Positions 25,391 through 33,209 of a stretch of DNA of 64,000 bases are shown in pieces. Source of the DNA: Terriglobia bacterium. Its GTDB lineage: Bacteria; Acidobacteriota; Terriglobia; Terriglobales; Acidobacteriaceae. The position numbers and the translations under genes are program-made. The stretch spans positions 1 through 64,000 of the forward strand of contig JAIQGL010000003.1 of assembly GCA_020072585.1 (NCBI GenBank), in the 5' to 3' direction. Under the pieces are notes generated by a model. The model worked only from the letters and a program-made list of their open reading frames with translations. It was not told the origin of the DNA and ran no database searches. The number at the start of each line of letters is the position of its first letter. The stretch's first letter is position 1.

Positions 25391-25510
25391 TTACCTTTTG
25401 TGCGGAGTCTCTCCGGTGCCCTTGCACGCGGTGCAGCGCATGCCGTCTTTTAGTCCGGCGCCCTGGCAGACAGGACAGAGTGGAGGTTTTACTTTAACGT
25501 GAGTTGTCAT
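25391..25510 (-). CDS. Small zinc-knuckle protein (DnaJ-type CxxCxGxG)
   Basis: A 39-residue reading frame starting at the ATG 25510 and ending TAA at 25391. It reads MTTHVKVKPPLCPVCQGAGL then KDGMRCTACKGTGETPHKR. The pair CPVCQGAG and CTACKGTG is the zinc-binding repeat of DnaJ-like cysteine-rich domains, reduced to one zinc site. It lies 32 bases upstream of the HAD gene on the same strand. No strong ribosome site is seen. The pattern is too specific to be chance, but it could also be the remnant of a longer protein. Confidence 0.6.
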   Translation of the reverse strand: MTTHVKVKPPLCPVCQGAGLKDGMRCTACKGTGETPHKR

Positions 25511-25567
25511 AAGTGGTAAGCCGATCATACTCTCTATTCTGGGCGGGTGCCGGAAAGTGAAGATTCC

Positions 25568-25595
25568 GGTAGTGTCCTAAACTTAGGACACTACC
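25568..25595. promoter_or_regulatory. Perfect 13-bp inverted repeat
   Basis: GGTAGTGTCCTAA and TTAGGACACTACC are separated by only two bases. No T-run follows on either strand, so it looks more like an operator for a dimeric regulator than a terminator. It lies about 60 bp upstream of the zinc-knuckle gene and downstream of the di-heme protein gene. Confidence 0.5.
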
Positions 25596-25743
25596 AAGAT
25601 TCCATTGATTAACAAAATCTCAGGAATGATCAAGGAGCGCCTCGATTGACCAGATCTGCTTCCAGCCGTTTTCTGCTCTCCGCCGAACCCATGCTTACCC
25701 TGCCACGATCGCGCAACTTGACGCAAGTGCGCCCAAAAGCAGC

Positions 25744-25776
25744 GAATGAGAGGCCTCCGGAAAAGACCTCCCATTC
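25744..25776. terminator. Possible terminator hairpin after the di-heme gene
   Basis: GAATGAGAGG pairs with CCTCCCATTC apart from one mismatch, around a loop of about 13 bases. It lies about 40 bases after the stop of the gene at 25815. There is no clear T-run, so the call is weak. Confidence 0.35.
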
Positions 25777-25814
25777 GTGCTAGCGGACAACACTTGTTCA
25801 GTTGCAGGTTTGAT

Positions 25815-27800
25815 TCAGTTGCAGGTCTGGCTGGTAGCTCCTGACAGGGAATTACAGAAACTCCCTAGCGGTGCTCCACCAGCGGCCCCGGTTGCTGGAA
25901 TGGTGATGGATTGCTCCGTCCACACTCCGTTGACCTTGACCAGTCCGTTGGGAAGAACAAGTGACGGGTGGTCAAAGGGAGCGCTCTGTGTGCGGACTCG
26001 TTCGTCGGTCAGTGCTTTCAAGAAGGCCACAACAGCTGCCTTGTCGCTATCGCTGAAGCCGGCGCGCGTGAGGTTCGGGTCTATGTCCGCTGAGGGGAAG
26101 TCTCCACCGCGGCTATAGAACTCCACCAGTTGTGCCAGCGTTGCCTGCCCACCATTCGCAAAGAAGGGAGCAGTCAGTTCGATGTTGCGCAATCCAGGTG
26201 TTTTGACGGCGCCGCCCACGCTCACCGGAGCGCCTGCGGGAACCGGTGTTCCGCTCACTGCCCCGGAAGCCGCCAGTTGGGCGACGGAGAGGGAAGCAAG
26301 CCCGGAAGGATCAGGAGCGCCGAGTCCCAGATCATCGGTTGTAGGACGCAGACCGATGTTATGGAACCCTTTGTCGTGCCACCGGCCGCCCGGCAGGCTC
26401 TCCACTACACCTGTTGCAACGTTCGAGACAGCCGCATCGGTGAGTTCAGGACCGTTGTGGCATTTTGTGCAGTTACCCTTGCCGCTGAATTTGTTCATAC
26501 CTTCTTGTTCCAGGGACGTGAGAGCATTGCGGTTGCCTTCCATGAACTGGTCAAAGCGTGAATTGTCTGAGACCAGCGTGGCCTCATAAAGCTGAATGGC
26601 AACGCCCCAGAACATTGAGAAGTTGTATTCCATTTGCGAATACTCGTTCGTGTTCGCAGGCGTTCCGCTGTAGAGGTAATTGCTGTCAGCATCCACCACA
26701 ACGTTGGAGTTCCACCATTGCGGCTGGAACGCAGCCTGGATCATCGCCTCATAATTCGTGGTGAGACCATTGCCTGGAGACGAACTAAGCCCGCCCAGTA
26801 CGCTGTCACTGGGGGAAACCAGTTGCTTGGCCAGAGGCGTGAGCGAGAGCATTTTTTTGCCCATTTTCACAAAAGGCCGCCCTGCGGCAGACATCTCAAC
26901 ATCGCTGCCCGGAGGTCCAACGGCCTGCGATGCCAGGGCCGAATTGGAGAGCCGGAAATTCACTGAGCTGACGCCATGCGGACCAGAAGCGTCCATGCGG
27001 ATCAACTGCGCGTGAGGGTCGCCCGTACCAAAGGGGTTTACGCCATTGAACGTGCTTTGTGCACGACCGTCCCAGAAGTTTCGGTAGTTGAAGACTGCAT
27101 TGATGACTGAGGGTGCGTTGCGCGGCGTGCTGCGCCGCACGTTGGTCCCGTCTGAGGTACTGAAGACGGGATCGGCAATTGCGGTTTCATCTTCCGCGGC
27201 CTGGGCCAGGACTACATCGTTGAAGTTGTTGCGGAATACGCCCTGGGAACCAACGATGTTGTTGTTGTCTGAAAGAACTGTGGAAGCCTGGTTATTTACG
27301 TCAGCCAGCTTGTGCAGCGGAAAATCACTGACGCTGAGCTGGTGGTTTGCGCCGAAACCCGGTTTGAACGTTGTGGAATCGGCCGCGGGGTTTCCGTTTC
27401 CGTCTACGCGGCGTAGTCCTGGATCGGTTTGATTAAAGGAGCGGCTATCCGCGCCCGCGTTGTAATGGCAGGTGGCGCATGCGGTATTCCCGTCGCTGCC
27501 AAACTGCATCTCCCAGAAAAAAGCCTTGCCTAGTGCGATTGCGGCAGACTTGCTGCGTATCACGCCGCTCAATTCCGCGGCTGTAGGGCCGGGTACCAGA
27601 GCAGTCTTAAGCGATGCCAGATTGCGTCCGCCTCCGCCTCCACTTCCGCCTCCACTTTTTGTGCCGCCACCACCGCCTGACCCGCCACTACCGGAACCTG
27701 AGCCGCTGGCGTACAGCGGATTAGTGTTTATGTTCAGTGTCAGCACCATATAGCACGCGAATACCGCGACAATTTTTTTAAATTTGACTCGCCGACTCAT
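25815..27800 (-). CDS. Secreted di-heme cytochrome c peroxidase / MauG-like protein
   Basis: The 661-residue protein has a signal peptide (IVAVFACYMVLTLNIN), a Gly/Ser-rich linker (about 32-58), and two c-type heme sites, CATCHY near residue 110 and CTKCH near 450, in the bacterial cytochrome c peroxidase/MauG arrangement. Motifs such as TPRNAPSVINAVFNYRNFWDGRAQS and TPGLRNIELTAPFFANGG are typical of the family. It may reduce peroxide or oxidise an extracytoplasmic substrate. It is longer than classical peroxidases. The start has GGAGAGGAG about eleven bases upstream and overlaps a leader reading frame by ATGA. It is probably controlled by the sigma54 module upstream. Confidence 0.9.
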   Translation of the reverse strand: MSRRVKFKKIVAVFACYMVLTLNINTNPLYASGSGSGSGGSGGGGGTKSGGGSGGGGGRNLASLKTALVPGPTAAELSGVIRSKSAAIALGKAFFWEMQFGSDGNTACATCHYNAGADSRSFNQTDPGLRRVDGNGNPAADSTTFKPGFGANHQLSVSDFPLHKLADVNNQASTVLSDNNNIVGSQGVFRNNFNDVVLAQAAEDETAIADPVFSTSDGTNVRRSTPRNAPSVINAVFNYRNFWDGRAQSTFNGVNPFGTGDPHAQLIRMDASGPHGVSSVNFRLSNSALASQAVGPPGSDVEMSAAGRPFVKMGKKMLSLTPLAKQLVSPSDSVLGGLSSSPGNGLTTNYEAMIQAAFQPQWWNSNVVVDADSNYLYSGTPANTNEYSQMEYNFSMFWGVAIQLYEATLVSDNSRFDQFMEGNRNALTSLEQEGMNKFSGKGNCTKCHNGPELTDAAVSNVATGVVESLPGGRWHDKGFHNIGLRPTTDDLGLGAPDPSGLASLSVAQLAASGAVSGTPVPAGAPVSVGGAVKTPGLRNIELTAPFFANGGQATLAQLVEFYSRGGDFPSADIDPNLTRAGFSDSDKAAVVAFLKALTDERVRTQSAPFDHPSLVLPNGLVKVNGVWTEQSITIPATGAAGGAPLGSFCNSLSGATSQTCN

Positions 27801-27880
27801 TCAAAAATACTCCTCTCCTGGATAAAAAAGGCCAGCCGGAGAACGGTGAGCGCCGTCTCCGGCCAGCGAAAAGCATTCAT
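27797..27880 (-). CDS. Possible 27-residue leader peptide overlapping the di-heme gene
   Basis: A frame from ATG at 27880 to TGA at 27797 encodes MNAFRWPETALTVLRLAFFI then QERSIFE. Its stop overlaps the start of the di-heme gene as ATGA. It runs through the terminator hairpin at 27824-27862, so its translation could influence whether the hairpin forms. No ribosome site is evident, so it may be chance; it is recorded because of its position. Confidence 0.3.
   Translation of the reverse strand: MNAFRWPETALTVLRLAFFIQERSIFE
27824..27862 (-). terminator. Intrinsic terminator in the leader of the di-heme gene
   Basis: On the minus strand CCGGAGACGG pairs with CCGTTCTCCGG (one bulge) around a six-base loop, then GCTGGCC and a run of six T. 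It lies between the sigma54-type promoter at 27918 and the start codon at 27800, so a transcript from that promoter must read through it or stop as an RNA of about 80 nt. Confidence 0.7.
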
Positions 27881-27917
27881 CGCGCAGCCATGAGCAATGA
27901 ACTTGTTCCTGACACAT

Positions 27918-27933
27918 TGCATGCACGTTGCCA
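27918..27933 (-). promoter_or_regulatory. Sigma54-type promoter upstream of the di-heme gene
   Basis: Minus strand TGGCAACGTGCATGCA has GG-N10-GC spacing with TGGCA in the -24 half and ATGCA in the -12 half. The expected transcription start near 27906 leaves a leader of about 105 nt. An activator gene of the NtrC type lies immediately upstream on the same strand. Confidence 0.7.
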
Positions 27934-28070
27934 TGTTCATCACGGCCCTATGCTAAGCAGGCGTGTTGTCATGGATTTTTTTTAGGAGCTTCTTAATCTG
28001 TGACTTACAGAATTTGCCGGTTGCATGAAGAGCGTGGCCGAAACCTGAGAAGGCCATCGCGAGAGCAGAA

Positions 28071-28112
28071 GGGGAAATTGTTTTCCCGTGCACGAGGGGA
28101 AGTGGTTTTCCC
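28071..28112. promoter_or_regulatory. Tandem 17-bp inverted repeats, probable enhancer sites
   Basis: GGGGAAATTGTTTTCCC (28071-28087) and GGGGAAGTGGTTTTCCC (28096-28112) are two copies of an imperfect palindrome with starts 25 bp apart. They lie about 140-180 bp upstream of the sigma54-type promoter at 27918, the normal place for dimer sites of a sigma54 activator. The nearest candidate to bind them is the response regulator encoded at 28658-30118. Confidence 0.7.
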
Positions 28113-28200
28113 TAAATGGGACTTTGATCACACTTCGCCCAGCTTTAAAGCTTTGCGAAGTTTTTAAGTTGGGATTTTTGTAAGGACTGGAAGCGTTCGA

Positions 28201-28665
28201 TCAGAATTCAGATCTCAGGCCCATCACCTGAAAATCCACCAGATGTTTTTTCAGGGCATACATCATTTTGTTGTTGCTTTGCGGATCAGGGGGCTTCAGG
28301 AAGAAGCCGGGACTCATCAGCAAAGGCAGCGAGTTGTGAACAAGGCCTTCGGTGACCTCGTTGTCAGCAAAGCGCAGGCGCACCCAAAGTCCGCGGAATT
28401 CTGGCACGTTCTTGAAGAACTTGAGTTCGTTATAGGCAGGGTGTCCTTCAAATTCGCGCACAAAAAAAACAGCTTTGGCCTGGTCTAGGCAAATGGTTGT
28501 TCTGCCGCCCTGAACAAGCTTGAGTTGAAACTCCTCGGGCAGCGGCGCATGTCCCGGGGCCTGGCCGCTGCATGCGCCGGTTGAATCCTTCAGGTAGCCT
28601 TTGACGAGCGTCTTGTCCGCCAGGTGAATGACTGCCTTGACCAGAGGTATGTCCTTCTCACCCAT
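28201..28665 (-). CDS. Hypothetical protein co-translated with the sigma54 activator
   Basis: The 154-residue soluble protein contains VIHLADKTLVKGYLKD, LKLVQGGRTTICLDQAKAVFFVREFEG and FRGLWVRLRFADNEVTEGLVHN, a double beta-barrel style repeat resembling PilZ-like or DUF6982-type domains that I know from acidobacterial and myxobacterial regulator neighbourhoods. PilZ RxxxR and DxSxxG motifs are not present, so c-di-GMP binding cannot be claimed. It overlaps the end of the regulator gene by eight bases, pointing to a joint function. Confidence 0.65.
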   Translation of the reverse strand: MGEKDIPLVKAVIHLADKTLVKGYLKDSTGACSGQAPGHAPLPEEFQLKLVQGGRTTICLDQAKAVFFVREFEGHPAYNELKFFKNVPEFRGLWVRLRFADNEVTEGLVHNSLPLLMSPGFFLKPPDPQSNNKMMYALKKHLVDFQVMGLRSEF

Positions 28666-30118
28666 TGGCGCTTCTCAGTGCGCGCAGAATGCGGGATTGG
28701 TTCGCGTCCTTCGGCGGCGAAATATGGTACTGCTTGATTTTGTAACGCAGGGCTTTGCAGCTGATCTTCAGACGCAAAGCGGCCATCCTGCGGTTCCAGT
28801 TGGTGGCGGACAATGCTTCTTCAATGACCTTGACCTCCGCCGAATGCTTCAGGTCTTTCATCAGCGACTTCAACCCGGCTTCGCTGTTGCCCTGAATATT
28901 CGTGAGTGCCGGCTCCACAGGCATTCCCATGTCGCGCATCTTTTCTTCAAGCTCGGAAATTGCCTGGTTCTCGTCCTGGAACACCACGTATCGCTTGACG
29001 AAGTTTCCCAGCTCGCGCAGGTTTCCCGGCCAGCGGTATTGCAGGCATGACTGTATGAGCCGCGGAGAAAGCTGGGGCAGGGGCTGACAATATTTTGCTG
29101 AAAAGTCGGCAAGAAAATGACGCATCAGATGTTCAATTTCCTCGCGGCGCTCGCGCAGCGGCGGAATTCGAACCGTGAACGCGTTGAGACGGTAAAAAAG
29201 ATCTTCGCGAAAAGTCCCATTCGCAATGGACTCTTCCATGTTGATGTTCGTGGCCGCGAGCACGCGGAAATCCGCAGCAATGGATGAACGTCCGCCCAGC
29301 CGCGAGAATTGTCCGTCTTGAAGAACGTGGAGCAGCTTGGCTTGCAGCGTCGGCGACATCTCTCCGATTTCGTCCAGCAGGATGGTGCCCTGGTCACAGA
29401 GCTCAAACTTGCCGGGCTTGGACCGAGTAGCGCCCGTAAACGCTCCAGCCTCATAGCCGAAAAGCTCGCTTTCCAGCAGGTCCGCGGGGATGGCAGCGCA
29501 GTTTACCTTGACGGAAGGGCGGTTGGCCCGTGGTGAAAGTTTGTGGATCAGCCGTGCCATGACCTCTTTTCCCACGCCGCTTTCACCCAGGAGCAGCACT
29601 GGAATATCCACTTTTGCAAGTTGCGTGATCTGCCAGCGGATCTTCTTCATGGCCGGGCTGGTGGCGACGAAAAAGACGTCTCCATCAATCGCCTCGCAAT
29701 CGCTTCCATCTGCTTCGGCGCAGGTCGTCTTGGGGGCCAGCCAGCGGCCCATCAGGGCTTCAAGGTCTGCCCTGTAAAAAGGCTTTGTGATGTAATCCAG
29801 CGCTCCCAGACGCATGGCGTCCACCACCATGCTCGGGCTGCTGATACAGGAAAGGACCACGATCTTTTGCTCTGGCCGGATCTTGCGGCAGGCTGCAATC
29901 GTACGCAGGCCATCCATGTCTGGCATGGCCATATCAAGAAGGATCAGGTCGGGTCTTGCTCCATCTTGCAGTCGAGTTACCGCCTCAATTCCACAGGATG
30001 CGGTTTCCACCCGGTAGTGGGCCATCTCCAGCAAGCTCCTGGTATAACGGAGCAAGCTGGGATCGTCATCGACAACAAGAATGCTTTCTTTGCCGGAAGT
30101 CAAAGAAACGCGCTTCAT
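28658..30118 (-). CDS. Sigma54-dependent response regulator (NtrC family)
   Basis: The 486-residue protein has a receiver domain (ILVVDDDPS; phosphoryl-accepting Asp in LILLDMAMPDMDG at about residue 62; Lys in YITKPF), an AAA+ domain with Walker A GESGVGKE (about 178-185), the sigma54-contact loop ESELFGYEAGAFTGA, Walker B ILLDEIGEM and arginine-finger region LFYRLNAFTVRIPPLRER, and a C-terminal Fis-type helix-turn-helix (NWNRRMAALRLKISCKALRYKIKQY). The start is the ATG at 30118; a TTG 24 bases upstream is less likely. No sensor kinase lies nearby. Its probable target is the di-heme gene just downstream. Confidence 0.95.
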   Translation of the reverse strand: MKRVSLTSGKESILVVDDDPSLLRYTRSLLEMAHYRVETASCGIEAVTRLQDGARPDLILLDMAMPDMDGLRTIAACRKIRPEQKIVVLSCISSPSMVVDAMRLGALDYITKPFYRADLEALMGRWLAPKTTCAEADGSDCEAIDGDVFFVATSPAMKKIRWQITQLAKVDIPVLLLGESGVGKEVMARLIHKLSPRANRPSVKVNCAAIPADLLESELFGYEAGAFTGATRSKPGKFELCDQGTILLDEIGEMSPTLQAKLLHVLQDGQFSRLGGRSSIAADFRVLAATNINMEESIANGTFREDLFYRLNAFTVRIPPLRERREEIEHLMRHFLADFSAKYCQPLPQLSPRLIQSCLQYRWPGNLRELGNFVKRYVVFQDENQAISELEEKMRDMGMPVEPALTNIQGNSEAGLKSLMKDLKHSAEVKVIEEALSATNWNRRMAALRLKISCKALRYKIKQYHISPPKDANQSRILRALRSANG

Positions 30119-30817
30119 CGTTTTGTCTCTTTCTTGTCCCAAGTCGGTTTTTGTGTTTGCTAGTTGTTACTCCCCTACCGACCCAGTATCCTTCCGGGCT
30201 CAACTTCGGTAAAAGCTATCCAAGTTCTCACTTCCCGGCGCCTATCTGCATCGTTTGTTGTCCTGATGCATTCCCGAATCCGGTCTCGTTCTGTGGTCCG
30301 TTTCGAAAGCTGGAAAGCTCCGCCACTTTTTGCGGCTAGACGCTACATCCACTTACGAATCGAAGCCTCGCAACGCCGGTTCCCCTACAACAGGCGCCCA
30401 ATCAGAGTTCAAAAACAAGCCGCGGCACTAAAACGCGTGCGCTCCGAACTCCAGTTCAATATAAGTTTTATGCCTTAGTACATGTACTGTAGGACAAAGC
30501 CCGCTAATTGTAAAGTTTTCAATGAATTTTTTAATGCGATTGCAGGGTTGGTGCCGGCATAAATTTATGGAAAGACTGGTACTTGTCTGCTGACATTTAT
30601 TTAAATCGAGCCTCTCAGCGAACATTAAAGATATTAATAATTGAGCCAGGTGAGGATATTTCAGGAGGAACTAGTAAAAGGCTTTGAGAGCGAAAAATGT
30701 TGGGTTTTCCGGCGGCAGCAATTCCTGTCTTCGTCACCGCTCCTTTGCTGCCGCCGTTACATTCTGTTGCTGCATGAGAAAGAGCGCATTTTCTCACCGG
30801 TTGCGCATAGGTTTTGC
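30119..30817. other. Intergenic region without a supported gene
   Basis: This 700-bp stretch lies upstream of the response regulator and downstream of the small secreted protein. It is AT-rich near 30480-30640. A 10-bp palindrome GTACATGTAC occurs around 30478. GGCGGCAGCAA (30711-30721) and TTGCTGCCGCC (30745-30755) form an 11-bp inverted repeat that may end the minus-strand transcript of the gene at 30818, though no T-run follows. No reading frame here shows coding character. Confidence 0.55.
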
Positions 30818-31012
30818 TCACCCATAGATCTGCAGAAGCGGGTCGTTCTTCATCTCGTCGCCGGTCTTATTTAAATCCGGATTCTTCTTATGCTTCTTTG
30901 CATTGGTGGACTGTTGGCCGGGGCCCTGTTTGGTCTGGCCCTGTTGAGCAAAGGCTGACATTGAGGTTGCCAGTATGGCAATGGCCATTACGCGGATCAA
31001 ATTGCTTTTCAT
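30818..31012 (-). CDS. Small secreted hydrophilic protein
   Basis: The 64-residue precursor has a clear signal peptide (MKSNLIRVMAIAILATSMSAFAQQ) and a mature part of about 42 residues rich in Gln, Lys and Asn (GQTKQGPGQQSTNAKKHKKN, then PDLNKTGDEMKNDPLLQIYG). AGGAG lies seven bases before the ATG at 31012. No family is recognised. It probably ends in the periplasm or outside the cell. Confidence 0.7.
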   Translation of the reverse strand: MKSNLIRVMAIAILATSMSAFAQQGQTKQGPGQQSTNAKKHKKNPDLNKTGDEMKNDPLLQIYG

Positions 31013-31183
31013 AACGTTCTCCTGCTGCATTAAATTTTTTTGATGAAGATGCCCTGTTCGGTTGCCTTACACGCTGTGAGATTGCCAGAGTTGCAGGAAG
31101 TTACACGCTGGCTGGTGATTTCTACGTGCCCGGACTGGCCTTGCGCAAAGACGCGAGCGGCCCACTCGTGGTAGTTGTTAGAG

Positions 31184-32560
31184 ATGGACGAGCTTGGCCG
31201 TCTCGCTTCGAACGCCCGGGTCACGGTCCGCCGCTCCGGCGCGCCGGACCCGGACGGCAAATATGTCGTCTACTGGATGCAGCGTTCCCAACGCGCGCTC
31301 GATAATCCCGCGCTTGAAGTGGCGGTGCAGGCAGCGAACCTGCTGTACAAGCCGTGCGTCGTCTTCTTTGCCCCGGTGCCGTTCTATCCGCACGCCAATT
31401 TGCGCCACTACCGCTTCCTCAGTCAGGGCATACCGTCGATTGCAACCGGTTTGAAGAAGCGCGGCATCGGTTTTGTCCTCCGCCGTTATCCTGACCATCA
31501 TTTGCTGAAGTTCTGTGAGCAGGCCCGGCCGGCGCTGGTGGTGGGCGACGAAAATCCCATGCGCGAACCGGAACACTGGCGCGAAGCTGTCGCCGCGCGG
31601 CTTGGCGTGCCTTTCTGGACGGTCGATGCCGATGTGATCGTGCCTTCACGGCTGCTGTTGAAAGAGCAATATGGCGCTTACACAGCGCGCCCGCGAATCC
31701 GGCGGCTGTTGCCTGAGTTTTTGCAGCCGGTTGGGAACACGCGGGCAAAAATTGGGTGGAAGTCGCCGCATGGACTGCAATCTCTCCCGCCGGATAGCGA
31801 CCTTACCGCTGGCTGGAAGCTGGACTGCTCCGTTGCGCCGGTTGCAGGCATCTCCGGTGGCACGGACCATGCGCTGAAGCGGCTTAAAAGTTTTATCCGG
31901 AATGATCTTGCAAATTACCCCGTTGACCGCAACAAGCCGGAGCGCGACGGCACCAGCCGCCTCTCTGCTTATCTGCATTTCGGTCATATCGGCCCGCACA
32001 CCGTGGCGTTGGCGGTGCAGAAATCCAAAGCTCCGAAGGCGGCAAAGGAAGCGTTTCTGGAGCAATTGATTGTTCGCCGCGAGCTGGCCATTAACTTTGT
32101 CCGTTTCAATCCTGACTATGACAATTTCGAATCGGGTACGCCGTGGGCGCATAAGAGTCTGGCCGAGCACGCGGGCGATCCGCGAAAAATCTACAGCGAA
32201 CGCCAGATGGAGGAAGCACAAACCCACGATCCGCTGTGGAACGCCGCGCAACGGCAGATGGTTGTGACCGGCTTCATGCACAACTACCTGCGCATGTACT
32301 GGGCCAAAAAAATTCTGGAGTGGAGCAAAACTCCGGCGCGCGCCTACCAGATGGCTGTGTATTTGAACGACAAATACGAACTCGACGGGCGCGACCCCAA
32401 CGGCTACGCCGGTATTGCATGGGCCATTGTGGGGAAGCATGACCGTCCGTGGTTTGAGCGACCTATCTTCGGCAAGGTCCGCTACATGTCATTCAACAGC
32501 ACGTCAAAGAAGTTTGACAGCAAGCGGTATATACAGCAGATGGAAGCCCTGGAAGGGTGA
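31184..32560 (+). CDS. phr: Class II CPD photolyase
   Basis: Light-driven repair of cyclobutane pyrimidine dimers using FAD. The 458-residue protein has the photolyase N-domain (VVYWMQRSQRALDNPALEVAVQAANLL, VVFFAPVPFYPHANLRHYRFLSQGI) and the FAD-binding helical domain with class II hallmarks: RDGTSRLSAYLHFGHIGPH, QLIVRRELAINFVRFNPDYDNFE, and DGRDPNGYAGIAWAIVGKHDRPWFERPIFGKVRYMS. Class I enzymes differ in these blocks. ATG at 31184 is preferred to a TTG nine bases upstream. Confidence 0.94.
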   Translation: MDELGRLASNARVTVRRSGAPDPDGKYVVYWMQRSQRALDNPALEVAVQAANLLYKPCVVFFAPVPFYPHANLRHYRFLSQGIPSIATGLKKRGIGFVLRRYPDHHLLKFCEQARPALVVGDENPMREPEHWREAVAARLGVPFWTVDADVIVPSRLLLKEQYGAYTARPRIRRLLPEFLQPVGNTRAKIGWKSPHGLQSLPPDSDLTAGWKLDCSVAPVAGISGGTDHALKRLKSFIRNDLANYPVDRNKPERDGTSRLSAYLHFGHIGPHTVALAVQKSKAPKAAKEAFLEQLIVRRELAINFVRFNPDYDNFESGTPWAHKSLAEHAGDPRKIYSERQMEEAQTHDPLWNAAQRQMVVTGFMHNYLRMYWAKKILEWSKTPARAYQMAVYLNDKYELDGRDPNGYAGIAWAIVGKHDRPWFERPIFGKVRYMSFNSTSKKFDSKRYIQQMEALEG

Positions 32561-32618
32561 CCCCGGTCACAGCGCGGGAGGCGTTCCGGGGCCGATCATC
32601 CCCGGGTGGAGGTATTTC

Positions 32619-33077
32619 ATGATTCAGGCAAAGGTAAAGCTTACGTTTCCCAATACCCGGCAATTCATGGCGGAGACGGGATCAGGCCATCAATTCATCA
32701 TTGATGAGCCTTCAAGCAACACCGGCCCGAAGCCGGTTGAACTGCTGGCGGCGGCCCTGGCCGGCTGCACCGCGCTCGATGTAATCACCATCCTCCGCAA
32801 TAAGAAGCATAAGAATGTCACGGCCTATGAAGTTTCCGTTGAGGCCGAGCAGCAGCAGTTTCCGCCTCAGGTATTTACCCACGTGCGTATACACCATTCG
32901 GTGACGGGTGAGGATGTGGATGCCCGGTCGCTAGCAGACGCCATCGAGCTCTCGGAGACGAAATACTGTTCCGTCGGCGCCATGGTCCGGCAGAGCGGAG
33001 CTGAGATCAGCACCACTTACAGCATTCAATCGTCCAGGGAAGCAGAGGTGGGATCGGTACAGGCGCTGGCGTCGTGA
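32619..33077 (+). CDS. OsmC/Ohr family protein
   Basis: The 152-residue protein has the OsmC fold and both redox Cys: Cys50 in LAGCTALDVITILR and Cys117 in ETKYCSVGAMV. FIIDEPSSNTGPKPVELLAAALAGC is the family signature. Members reduce organic hydroperoxides or respond to osmotic stress; this one is of the YhfA-like subgroup. GGAGGT lies about seven bases before the ATG at 32619, which is chosen over a long upstream extension that overlaps the photolyase gene. Confidence 0.92.
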   Translation: MIQAKVKLTFPNTRQFMAETGSGHQFIIDEPSSNTGPKPVELLAAALAGCTALDVITILRNKKHKNVTAYEVSVEAEQQQFPPQVFTHVRIHHSVTGEDVDARSLADAIELSETKYCSVGAMVRQSGAEISTTYSIQSSREAEVGSVQALAS

Positions 33078-33174
33078 CCGAGGTTGCCGGCGAACGTGCC
33101 CTTGAGAGCAGAGGCCGGACAAAAATGGGTTTACCAAAGGGGCTTACCCAAGAGCGCCGGGCCGAGTCTAATCC

Positions 33175-33200
33175 GGTGTTGACCAGGTGTTGACCAGGAG
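33175..33200 (+). repeat. Short direct repeat at the BON gene start
   Basis: GGTGTTGACCA occurs twice in tandem immediately before the ribosome site AGGAG of the BON-domain gene. The function, if any, is unknown. Confidence 0.5.
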
Positions 33201-33209
33201 ATGCGCGAC

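Noticed and set aside
31030-31175. Minus-strand stretch reading VFAQGQSGHVEITSQRVTSC and onward to a stop, upstream of the photolyase
   Set aside because: It has protein-like composition and may be a gene remnant, but it lacks a start codon of its own and any recognised family.
31646-32440. 264-codon minus-strand frame within the photolyase gene
   Set aside because: The plus strand carries complete class II photolyase motifs; no independent support for the antisense frame.
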